From: an uncultured Finegoldia sp.
GTDB lineage: Bacteria > Bacillota > Clostridia > Tissierellales > Peptoniphilaceae
Length of the DNA: 17,128 nucleotides
NCBI RefSeq assembly: GCF_900766215.1
Contig: NZ_CAAFUQ010000061.1
Location: 1 to 17,128 of the forward strand
Reading direction: 5' to 3'
Positions 1 through 7,346 of this stretch are shown here, piece after piece (within the stretch, counting starts at the first letter, position 1; the number at the start of each line of letters is the position of its first letter). Both the position numbers and the translations under genes were made by a program. The notes beneath the pieces were generated by a model. The model was given only the letters and a program-made list of their open reading frames with translations, searched no databases and was not told where the DNA came from.

Positions 1-365
1 ACTTCAACCTTAGTTCCTTCTGGGAATTTATCTTTGTTTGCATCTTCAATAGCTTTCTTAACTGCATCTTTTTCAGTTTGTGTTAAGTTTGACTTGTCTG
101 CAACTGGTGTCTTAGCTGGTACTGTTGGTTCAGTTTTTTCTGCTGTTGTAGGAGATTTTTCTTCTACTAAGTCTGTACCCTTGATTGTGTCTTTTGATCC
201 ATCTGGGTATGTGATTGTTGCTGTTCCGTCGTTTCCAACTTCAACCTTAGTTCCTTCTGGGAATTTATCTTTGTTTGCATCTTCAATAGCTTTCTTAACT
301 GCATCTTTTTCAGTTTGTGTTAAGTTAGATTTATCTGCAACTGGTGTCTTAGCTGGTACTGTTGG
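1..365 (-). repeat. Rib-like tandem repeats, period 237 bp (79 residues)
   Basis: The DNA at 1-128 matches 238-365 almost base for base. The few differences include three within the TTTGACTTG/TTAGATTTA stretch. The offset is 237 bp, exactly 79 codons, so repeats can be gained or lost without breaking frame. Each unit encodes a helical LTQTEKDAVKKAIEDANKDK part followed by a strand part with YPDGSKDTIKG, as in Rib/alpha-like repeats of Gram-positive surface proteins. Only one full unit and the start of the next lie in the window. Confidence 0.85.
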
Positions 366-3314
366 GTCGATAGAGTCTGTTTGTTTTGAAGCATCTTTCC
401 AAACAGCATATACTGTTGTTGGTTCAGTTAGTTTTGTTACATCGATAACATCTGATTCTTTAGCATCAGCTGTCTTTGCCCAACCTACAAATTCTTTTCC
501 TTCTAATTTTGGATCAGCTGGTTTGTTTACTCCATCTTTTATATCATCTGTCTTTGTAGTTGAATTATCATCAAACTTACCACCATTAGCCTCGAATGTT
601 ACTAGTTTTTCATCAGTATAAATTGCGTAAACTACTTGGTGTGTAGTTATTGGAGTTTCTGCAGTGAATTTCATTGAAGCATCAACTTTGTTGAAATCTG
701 CTGATTTAACAGTTGTTGCTCCAAGTTCATCTTTACCTGCTTCAGTTACCCAACCTAGGAATGTTTTTCCTTCTGCTGTTGGAGCTTTAACAAATTCATC
801 ACCTGTGTTTGCTTTAACAGTTGCACCTTCAAATCCATTTGGTGCGTATCCTTCATCGCCAAAGAATTTTAAATTGTCTGGAACTACTTTTACAGATTGT
901 TTTGTTCCATCGTCGAAAGCACCATCTGTTGCATCAAATAATACTCTTGTTTTAACCCTAACTTCTAGCCAATCTGATGGAAGTGATGATCCATCTGATG
1001 CGTTAATTATTAATCTCATGTCTTTAACTAAAGTCAAAGATCCATCTGGATTAAGAACGCCAGCATTTCTATCTTCTTTTAATTCATAGAAATCCTTTAG
1101 ATTTAATCTATATGGAGAAGCTACATATTCTTTTCCATTTACAGTTATTGTCTTAGTATAATCTTTTGTTGTATTACCTTTATCATCATATTCATTTGCA
1201 TCAGCATCAATTTTTGATATATAGATTACTCCATTTGGATCTATATATCTCATTCTGATTTTTCCACCATCATATTTGGTAAATCCAAGAAGTTCTGATG
1301 TGTTTTTCATGAAGTCATCTGCATTTGTTGGATTTTGTCTTGGATTTTCATAGAAGTCTTTATATTGGTCACCTGTGTAGTCATTTGTAAATACGTTATG
1401 ATATGGAGTATATAGAGATTTACCTATACCTATATTAGCAATATCATCTGTATGGTCAACCCATGCCATTTTTTCGTATTTTTTCTCAGATTTATCTATA
1501 GGATTAAATTCAATTTTTGAAGTTAAATTTTCTACCTTATTTCCACTTGGATCATATGCTTCAATTATAATAGAAGAACCTGTTTCTATTTTACTCATGT
1601 CAATTACATAATTACCATCCGTTTTTGTGGTAGCTACAAGAGTGCCTTTTAAAACGCCGTTTTTATCATCATGTTGCCAATATGTTTTTGGCTTATTTTT
1701 TGTAATATTAATAGTAACTTGTTCAGTAGACCCCTTTGGTGTATATATCAATTTATAAGTTCCATCCGGTTTACCAAGACCTTGACCTTCTGAGAATATA
1801 TGCAAATCAATATTTCTATCTTTATTGTACTTAAGTGTTGCGGCGCCTTTATTTTCCTTAGATCCATTAGTTATCTCTACAAAATTAATAGAATTTGCAT
1901 CATGATCAGCTGAATCTGGAAGTAGAATTCTAACCTTATCTCCAGCTTTGATTGTAGCGCCTTCACGAAGAGTTAATTTATAAATACCTTCTGTAATTTT
2001 TTCAATCTTGTCAAATCCTTTCCTACCAGTTTTAAAATCTGTATAATAACCTTGTTCAGTTCTGACAAAAGAGTATTTCTCATCGCCTACTTGAACCATA
2101 ATTTGTTTACCTAGAGGCTCTTTACCTAAATCTATAGTAAAGCTATCTCCTTCAGGAACTACAAATTCATGGTCATATTCTTCTTCAAAAACAGTCCAAC
2201 CATTTGTATTTGGCTCTATCCAACCAGCCATTGTATTAAAGTTTACTTTATTTTGACCTGTAGTATGGAATTCTTCAGCAAATTCGCTTTTATCTACAAC
2301 ATAATCTATACCTGCGAAATAGAAACCACTTTGGTTGATTCTTCCGCTCAATTTATCCACATGGATAACACTTACTCCATTTTTTTCAAAGTTAGATTCA
2401 CCTATTACAAAATAAGCTAGCTTTCCATCTGCTGTATAGTTAATATTTTCCTTTTTAATACCTACTCTTGCACCCTTGGCAGGTGTTCTATCGGCATTTA
2501 ATAATTGGGTATAGGCTATAAATCCTTCTTTATCTGCTTTTAGATATTTAACCAAGTTAGCATCGAACATTTGAACAAAACCAGTTGGCTTACCATCATG
2601 AGTATTACCCGGATTAATGTCGTTTCTTTCTGCTTGATATTGTGTTCTCAAGATTCCAAGATTACTTGTATCATCATATTGGTCAGGATTTGCAATAAAC
2701 TCAGATAAGTATGATCTTTGCATTGCAAGCTTTCTATCTTGACTTTCTGGTCCTCTTAAAAACTCAGATTGGATATTATTACCTAAGCTTATAGATGTTG
2801 ATCTTGTGTATGTTGTGTAGTCTAAGGCAGCTTTTTTAGGAGCGAAAGCATAGATTCTTTCTCCCTTACCATCAACTAACCTCATTTGAACTTGATAGTT
2901 AACCTTTCCAAGGCTATCTATTGTTTCTCCATTCTTTAGGACTATGTTAATAGGTAAGTTATTTATATTTTGAGTTCTTGTGGAAATCATGCCTGCAACA
3001 TCTAATGTTTTGATTTTATCATTATTAGTGTCTGAAAATTTAAATCTATTTCCTTTTTCATCGACACCGTATGATTCTTCAAAATCTATCTTGTCATATA
3101 GGTCTCCAAAGTTAAAGGCAGCCTTCTTCCAAACTGCTGAAACAGCAGCAGATTTTTCCATATAAACTAATCTAAGGTTAGTTCTACCATTAGCATCAGT
3201 GAAGTAACCTTGATAGTTGATATCATTGATTTCGATAGGATCTGATGTTGTAACCCTTACTATTCTTTGGTCTTTTAATTCATCCGATTTACCAAGTTCC
3301 CAATGGTCGTCACC
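1..3314 (-). CDS. Main body of large cell-wall surface protein (frame entered after frameshift; C-terminus outside window)
   Basis: I read an uninterrupted minus-strand frame of about 1104 codons from the GGT codon at 3314-3312 to the window edge. It has no plausible start of its own, and it continues the protein that begins at 4084 in another frame. The first roughly 740 residues (3314 to about 1090) belong to no family I recognise. Then come two InlB B-repeat-like (Listeria-Bacteroides type) modules, about 870-610 and 610-390; the second has the typical VTFEANGGKFDD opening and VYAVWK end. Last come 79-residue Rib-like repeats (LTQTEKDAVKKAIEDAN, then ITYPDGSKDTI), the second cut by the window. 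The composition fits an extracellular stalk protein. A sorting signal such as LPXTG would be expected beyond position 1 but is not visible. The role is probably adhesion or surface display, by inference from the repeats. Confidence 0.85.
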
Positions 3315-4084
3315 TTTTTTTCTTTTTCTTCCCAGTTTGTTTTATCTGTTATATTTTTAGGAAGTTTTTCTTCTGCTTTACTAGCCCCAACTCTGTTCAT
3401 TTTAGCGCCTGGTTCACTAAATTCTAGTTCTCCAAATCCACTATTTCCAAGGTCTTCTTGTGTTTCATATACTTTTACTGTGATGATTTCTCTCTTTGTT
3501 GATTGGTCAGCAAAAGTAATTTCTACTGTAGCTTTCTTATCTCCGGCTTCATTAGTGTCTGCTTCGTTAATTACTTTGATAGTTGCATCTTCTGGAAGGT
3601 TTTTAAAAGCTTTTCTGTAGTTTTCTACATTGTTACCTTTTACTACTTTAATAGCTTCTAATTCAGGTACATAACTATCTGCTTGTTTTGCTTGTTCTGT
3701 TTTTCCTTCAGTTGCTGTTTCAGATGTTTTTTCAGCAGTTGTTCTAACAGTTCTGTCTTGTGCGTTTGTTTTAGTTTCTTTTGAAAAATCACCTTGTACA
3801 TGAGAAACTGGTTGTTCAGTTTCTGTTGTTTCAGCAGCTTTTTCTTTAGGTTGTTCTGATTTTTCTTCAACGTTTTCAGTTTTTGCAACTTCTGTTGATT
3901 CAACAGCTTGTGGTTGGTCAACTTTTCCAGCTGCAACAACGTTTGGGGTGAAGAACATCATGTAACCTAAAAGACATGAAACTACACCTACGGTTAGCTT
4001 TCTAAGACCGTATTTTGGTCTTTCATTAGAGCTTTTTGCTCTTTTTTCGGTAATGATTTTTTCAAATATTCTTTTGTTATTCAT
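3275..4084 (-). CDS. N-terminal part of YSIRK-type surface protein, ending in a premature stop
   Basis: This frame encodes 269 residues. The start at 4084 has an AAAGGA ribosome binding site about 8 bases upstream; a GTG further upstream at 4153 has none. Residues 1-24 are basic, 25-40 (YGLRKLTVGVVSCLLG) are a YSIRK-G/S-type motif, and a hydrophobic core ends near VVAA at 49-52, the likely cleavage site. A Glu/Lys/Thr-rich low-complexity region follows. Then comes a Rib-like module (about 3690-3470) with AGDKKATVEITFADQSTKREI. The frame runs out 11 codons after the A-rich stretch at 3314-3327. The long open frame on the other side continues it exactly if one base is re-read or added. As it stands, this fragment would be secreted without an anchor. 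Alternatives are a sequencing indel, a true mutation, phase variation or programmed frameshifting. Confidence 0.85.
   Translation of the reverse strand: MNNKRIFEKIITEKRAKSSNERPKYGLRKLTVGVVSCLLGYMMFFTPNVVAAGKVDQPQAVESTEVAKTENVEEKSEQPKEKAAETTETEQPVSHVQGDFSKETKTNAQDRTVRTTAEKTSETATEGKTEQAKQADSYVPELEAIKVVKGNNVENYRKAFKNLPEDATIKVINEADTNEAGDKKATVEITFADQSTKREIITVKVYETQEDLGNSGFGELEFSEPGAKMNRVGASKAEEKLPKNITDKTNWEEKEKKVTTIGNLVNRMN
3314..3320 (-). other. A AAA AAG slippery heptamer at the frame junction
   Basis: In the zero frame the codons are GAA AAA AAG, so the heptamer A(3320) AAA AAG(3314) has the phase required for -1 slippage, as in E. coli dnaX. After a -1 slip the next codon is GGT at 3314-3312, precisely the long downstream frame. 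A purine-rich GGGAAG lies about 7 bases upstream, and the zero-frame stop follows 11 codons downstream. Only a weak ACCA/TGGT stem is visible 3' of it. The same A7 tract could equally vary in length by slipped-strand mispairing or be misread. Confidence 0.5.
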
Positions 4085-4160
4085 TACGTTTTCCTTTCTT
4101 ATAATATTTTCTCTGTTGTTGGTTAGTTTTGAAATAAAATTAAAATTTTCCACTATAAAT

Positions 4161-4178
4161 TATTACATTTTTGTAATA
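4161..4178. promoter_or_regulatory. 18-bp dyad TATTACA-TTTT-TGTAATA in surface protein leader
   Basis: Perfect 7-base inverted arms around four bases, about 75 bp upstream of the chosen start codon at 4084. It has the size and form of a dimeric repressor or activator site, but I cannot assign a regulator. Confidence 0.35.
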
Positions 4179-4270
4179 TTTTCGTTCTAATTTAACTTCA
4201 AAAAATCAAACCACAACAATTGTGAACTCAGAATTTTATTTTTTAAATAATGGATAGCCCAGGAATTGGC

Positions 4271-4288
4271 TTGTAAAATAATTTACAA
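4271..4288. promoter_or_regulatory. 18-bp dyad TTGTAAA-ATAA-TTTACAA in surface protein leader
   Basis: Perfect 7-base inverted arms around four bases, the same geometry as the dyad at 4161 but with arms in reverse order. It lies about 60 bp downstream of the candidate -10 box at 4350, so it would be transcribed. It could be an operator or an RNA hairpin. Confidence 0.35.
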
Positions 4289-4349
4289 AATGAATTATTT
4301 GTTCAAAAGTTTTCTTACATTAAATAAAAAATTAATTCCTTGTATGGTT

Positions 4350-4377
4350 ATTTTATCATAATGAACAAAAATTGCAA
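4350..4377 (-). promoter_or_regulatory. Candidate promoter of surface protein gene
   Basis: On the minus strand there is a TTGCAA box (4377-4372), 16 bases, then TAAAAT (4355-4350) preceded by TG one base before, an extended -10 element. Transcription would start near 4343, giving a leader of about 260 nt. Prediction from consensus only. Confidence 0.4.
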
Positions 4378-4883
4378 CATTATTTATAGGAAATGAAATA
4401 GGTAAATGTTTCATTAATTTTTCTTATTTTATCGCCAATTTATGCTAAAGAGTGTAATCATGATAACATATAATCTTTTATTTTTATTATGATAAACTAT
4501 GTATTGTTATGCTTTTCTATTCAATAATTATCAAAATCTAGATTAATCATATATCTAGGAAAATTTTTAAAACTCAGAAATTTAATTAAGGATATTAAAT
4601 AATTGTTTAATTTATTAATAATTAGTAAATAAAAAAATAATTGATAAATATTTTTAACCAAATTCGCCGCTGTAAAATAAAAAACAAATTAAAAAAATCA
4701 ATTTACTTCATTAATTAGATTTATTTAGTTAAAATGTGTCAATGTTTTCATGAAATTATAGCGTTTATTTTTAACAATATGAATTTTTATTCCGTTGAGG
4801 ATTTATTAACCTAAAAAGATTAAAAATATTATAATGAGACTTTGTTAACTTACATTAGAATCCTCTAGAAAATTTTATTTGCA

Positions 4884-4916
4884 AAAAAACACCAGAATTT
4901 TATTTCTGGCGTGTTC
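4884..4916 (-). terminator. Intrinsic terminator of the peptidase/YwaF/ElaA operon
   Basis: Read on the minus strand, AACACGCCAGAA pairs with TTCTGGTGTT around ATAAAA with a two-base bulge, followed by seven T. It lies directly after the ElaA-like stop codon. Confidence 0.75.
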
Positions 4917-4919
4917 CAT

Positions 4920-5354
4920 TTAACTTATCATGTATTTCATTTGTATGTGTGGAATTCCATCTTCTTCGAATGGCTCTGAGGTTTGAACGAACCCTAATTT
5001 TTCGTAAAATTTTTGGGCGTAGGTTTGTGCTTCTATGATTATGGAATCTGCGTGAAGTTTTTCTGTCGCAAATTCAATTGCTGTTTTCATTATTTGTGTT
5101 CCATTTCCTTTGCGTCTTTCGGTTGCTATTACTCGTCCGATGTGGAATGTATCATTTTGTTTGTACAATCTACAGTAAGCCAAGATAATTGAGTTGTCGT
5201 TTTGCAAGTATATGTGATGACTTATCAGATCGATGTCGTCTATTTCGTGGTAGGGGCATTGTTGTTCTACTACGAATACGTCGACTCTTAGTTTGTAGAT
5301 GTGGAAGAGTTCTTTTGTTGTGAGTTTGTCGAATGGTTTGATGATTGTGTTCAT
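4920..5354 (-). CDS. elaA: ElaA-like GNAT acetyltransferase
   Basis: 144 residues, the usual length for ElaA-type GNAT proteins. The N-terminal part has the family signature LYKLRVDVFVVEQQCPYHEID-like stretch (seen here as KLRVDVFVVEQQCPYHEID, residues 21-39). The acetyl-CoA pyrophosphate loop is RRKGNGT (residues 80-86), and QKFYEKLGF near residue 114 is the GNAT motif B. It should transfer an acetyl group from acetyl-CoA to a small amine or a protein; the physiological substrate of ElaA proteins is not established. The start has AGGAG five bases upstream. It is the last gene of a three-gene minus-strand unit, 22 bases after the membrane protein, and is followed by a clear terminator. Confidence 0.85.
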   Translation of the reverse strand: MNTIIKPFDKLTTKELFHIYKLRVDVFVVEQQCPYHEIDDIDLISHHIYLQNDNSIILAYCRLYKQNDTFHIGRVIATERRKGNGTQIMKTAIEFATEKLHADSIIIEAQTYAQKFYEKLGFVQTSEPFEEDGIPHIQMKYMIS

Positions 5355-5376
5355 GGTTTCTCCTAAAGGATAGCGA

Positions 5377-6075
5377 TTATTGTTGTGTTGTTAGTTGTGG
5401 TTCTATTTGTGCGTCTTGTACGATTTTGTTGTGTGTTATTTCTGCAATTGTAATCAAGAATGTGATGATTAATGTCATTATTAGGAATGTAACATGTGGT
5501 GTGAATCGTACTGGTATTGTTTGCGGAAATTGTACAAGGTATCCGTAATTTGTATGCAATATTAGGTTGACTGTCATGATTGCTATGTTCATGATGCTTG
5601 TTGTCATGAGTGTGTGTTTTAGTTTAAGGGTGGATTTTCTTGCGGATAATATGCTAACACCACAAAATCCTAGAAGCAAATGGTTGGCGATGTATGTGAG
5701 GTTGGTTACGTGCGGCCACAGATATTTGGATGGATCTGGGAATGTAAATGCGATTATGCTACCGATTAGTCCCATCCACGCAAAATAGCGCATGAGTTTG
5801 TCGTCTTGTATGAGGTATGCTACCACCATCATGATGGCTGATATTCTACAGTGAAACAGTGGCAATCCTTCTTTGATGAGAAGTGTGTGGTTTCCTGCGT
5901 ACCATGCAAGTAATATTATTTGTCCAAATAATCCCAAAAACAATGCCGATTTGAGTAGTTTGGTTTTGTGTTTGAGTTTGTATGCCAAAAAAATTACTAG
6001 GACTAATGATAGTCTTAGTAATGTTATGTTTATATTGGTGTAGGCATCTTCGGTGTATCTGAAAAATTCTGTCAT
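5377..6075 (-). CDS. YwaF/TMEM164-like integral membrane protein (TIGR02206 type)
   Basis: 232 residues with about seven predicted membrane-spanning segments. Examples are LRLSLVLVIFLAYKL, SALFLGLFGQIILLAWYAG, the LIGSIIAFTFPDPS turn and two C-terminal helices with HVTFLIMTLIITFLITI. The motif FHCRISAIMMVVAY in the middle and the aromatic-rich WPHVTNLTYIANHLLLG are typical of the bacterial YwaF family, which has no established function. Its ATG shares one base with the stop of the upstream S51 peptidase (TAATG), so translation is probably coupled. Family call is by sequence pattern, moderately sure. Confidence 0.75.
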   Translation of the reverse strand: MTEFFRYTEDAYTNINITLLRLSLVLVIFLAYKLKHKTKLLKSALFLGLFGQIILLAWYAGNHTLLIKEGLPLFHCRISAIMMVVAYLIQDDKLMRYFAWMGLIGSIIAFTFPDPSKYLWPHVTNLTYIANHLLLGFCGVSILSARKSTLKLKHTLMTTSIMNIAIMTVNLILHTNYGYLVQFPQTIPVRFTPHVTFLIMTLIITFLITIAEITHNKIVQDAQIEPQLTTQQ

Positions 6076-6794
6076 TAATTTACTCCTCGTAGATTTACGA
6101 CTTCACCTGTGTTGCAGACTTTTCTTACTCTGCCATCTTTGATGACGTAGCAATTGCCGTAGATTTTGTTTTCTGTTGGTATGATGAATGCTCCATCTTC
6201 TATGGCGTAGAATTTTCTTCCGTAGCTGTCGGGCAGTGTAACATCTTCCATGATTCGTTGGTTGTCGACTCGTTGATTTTTTACATCTGCGTAGTGTGGA
6301 AGCACGGATATGTCTACAATTCCAAGTCCTTTGAGAAATCTACGGTAGTGCGTGGATTTGACTTCGCCAAAGTTTTCGGGCTGAGCGTAGACTTCTGATG
6401 CTGAATTCATGCTTCCTGCGCTGATTCCAATCACAAGTCCGTCGTAGTTTTTGATGTATTTTTCAAGATGAATGTGGTGGAAGAATTTGTTCTGTGTCGG
6501 AACGTGACCTCCAGCAAGTATTATGAGGTTTGTTTGTGATATGAGCTGTTGTATGACTGATTTTTTGTATATGGATAGTACTTCCCAGTTTTTCACAGTA
6601 AATCCACTTTTTTCGAAAGCTCTTTTGTGGTGTGAGCTAATCGTATTGGTTAGAAGTGGTGTGTGTGGATCTGAAGGAATGTACAGACAATTGATGTCTC
6701 CTACGTATTCGTGGATTTTGTCGACAAATCCATTTTGACTGTTAAGTTGTCTTTTGTCAGGGGACATGATGTCACTTGTAAGTATCACATTCAT
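6075..6794 (-). CDS. Peptidase S51 family (peptidase E-like) protein
   Basis: 239 residues. The fold signature of class I glutamine amidotransferase-like S51 peptidases is present. ILAGGHVPTQNKF lies at about 92-104, the nucleophile elbow GISAGSM at 123-129 with Ser125 as expected nucleophile, and a conserved VLPHY His near residue 163. Family members are cytoplasmic serine peptidases cleaving Asp-X dipeptides (peptidase E) or cyanophycin-like substrates. This divergent member cannot be assigned a substrate. The start has AGGAG six bases upstream. It is the first gene of the unit with the YwaF-like and ElaA-like genes; nothing in their families explains the grouping. Confidence 0.8.
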   Translation of the reverse strand: MNVILTSDIMSPDKRQLNSQNGFVDKIHEYVGDINCLYIPSDPHTPLLTNTISSHHKRAFEKSGFTVKNWEVLSIYKKSVIQQLISQTNLIILAGGHVPTQNKFFHHIHLEKYIKNYDGLVIGISAGSMNSASEVYAQPENFGEVKSTHYRRFLKGLGIVDISVLPHYADVKNQRVDNQRIMEDVTLPDSYGRKFYAIEDGAFIIPTENKIYGNCYVIKDGRVRKVCNTGEVVNLRGVN

Positions 6795-6845
6795 TTCGTT
6801 CTCCTATATTTCGTGCAAATATATTCCGATTGGTATTGTTATTTT

Positions 6846-6854
6846 ATTTTATCA
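6846..6854 (-). promoter_or_regulatory. Candidate extended -10 promoter of S51/YwaF/ElaA operon
   Basis: Minus strand TG-A-TAAAAT (6854-6846), the same extended -10 form as upstream of the surface protein gene. It lies about 50 bases before the start codon. No convincing -35 box is visible. Confidence 0.35.
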
Positions 6855-6957
6855 CAATATGCGTGTTTTGGGAGATGTGGGCCGAAAAATCGGAGATGTT
6901 TTAGATTGAAAAAATAGATATGAAAATTTTGCTAAATAAGTTAGCAGTGAAATAAAC

Positions 6958-7128
6958 AAAAAAGATCGTAAATAAGCGAATCATTCGGAAAAAATTGGAA
7001 TAAATTCTATCGAAATGAAACGTTTAAAAATCGCACTGTCTGAACTTCAGCGAGTTTACGATTTTAGTTTCATAAGCGTTGAATTTGTCAATTTTTGTAG
7101 ACAGATGAGCGTTTTACGAGTTTTTGTG
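6958..7128. repeat. Long imperfect palindromic element, copy 1
   Basis: The left arm (AAAAAAGATCGTAAA ... AAAAAATTGG ... AAATTC ... ATGAAAC ... AAAATCG) is matched in inverted order by the right arm (CGATTTT ... GTTTCAT ... GAATTTG ... CAATTTTT ... TTTACGAGTTTTT). Blocks of 6-9 paired bases extend across the whole 171 bp, around a central loop near 7034-7058. The core, from AAATTC to GAATTT, is homologous to copy 2. It could be a MITE-like insertion, a long RNA hairpin, or a 3'-end element of the ABC transcript. Confidence 0.65.
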
Positions 7129-7154
7129 TTCCCCTCCTTTTTATAGAATTGAAA

Positions 7155-7336
7155 AAAGTAGATTACCGTGTTTGGTTAGAATATCATACGGAGAAAATTA
7201 TTCCAAATTCAAGTGAAATGAAACGTTAAAAATCGCATTGTTTGAGCGTCAGCGAGTTTGCGATTTTAGTTTCATGAGCTTAGAATTTGTTAATTTTCGT
7301 AGTCTAGATATTCGTGTAAACACGGTTTTCTACTTT
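7155..7336. repeat. Long imperfect palindromic element, copy 2, with 19-bp terminal inverted repeats
   Basis: 182 bp. Its ends are inverted repeats, AAAGTAGATTACCGTGTTT at 7155-7173 and the complement of AAAGTAGAAAACCGTGTTT at 7318-7336, 17 of 19 identical. Further inside, GAATATC, AAAATTA, CAAATTC, ATGAAAC and AAAATCGCA each recur in inverted order on the other arm, so nearly the entire element can fold on itself. The apex is TTTGAGCGTCAGCGAG. It starts 11 bases beyond the ABC permease stop codon and has no clear target duplication. Confidence 0.7.
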
Positions 7337-7346
7337 AACATATTAA

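Larger units (their letters stand above)
4085..4919. other. Long AT-rich noncoding region upstream of the surface protein gene
   Basis: About 830 bases without a credible gene in any frame. The part from 4480 to 4880 is extremely AT-rich with many A/T runs. It holds the surface protein leader (4085 to about 4345), a candidate promoter, two 18-bp dyads, a smaller dyad CACAA-CAA-TTGTG at 4212-4224, and the terminator of the next operon. A short GAGGATT (4797) and AATCCTC (4860) pair could form a loose stem. No RNA gene was recognised. Confidence 0.6.
6795..7346. other. Noncoding region holding a promoter and two long palindromic elements
   Basis: Between the ABC permease stop and the S51 peptidase start. 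The left end has the S51 operon promoter, and most of the rest is the pair of related palindromes at 6958-7128 and 7155-7336. No coding frame with a good start was seen. Confidence 0.7.

Noticed and set aside
34..1089. Plus-strand open frames of 195 and 141 residues (34-621 and 664-1089)
   Set aside because: They are antisense to the repetitive surface protein; their Ser/Val/Phe-rich composition mirrors its Lys/Glu/Thr codons and they lack ribosome binding sites.
3658..3939. Minus-strand 93-residue Lys/Leu/Gln-rich frame
   Set aside because: It is an alternate frame of the low-complexity region of the surface protein and has no start signal.
4085..4153. Upstream GTG start at 4153 for the surface protein
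   Set aside because: No ribosome binding site, whereas the ATG at 4084 has AAAGGA and begins a normal YSIRK-type signal peptide.
4780..4880. Possible plus-strand small RNA with TATAAT near 4829
   Set aside because: No good -35 box at correct spacing and no terminator on that strand; the extreme AT content makes chance boxes likely.
6958..7336. CRISPR array or repeat-spacer structure
   Set aside because: Only two copies, each long and palindromic throughout, with no uniform short repeats or spacers and no cas genes nearby.
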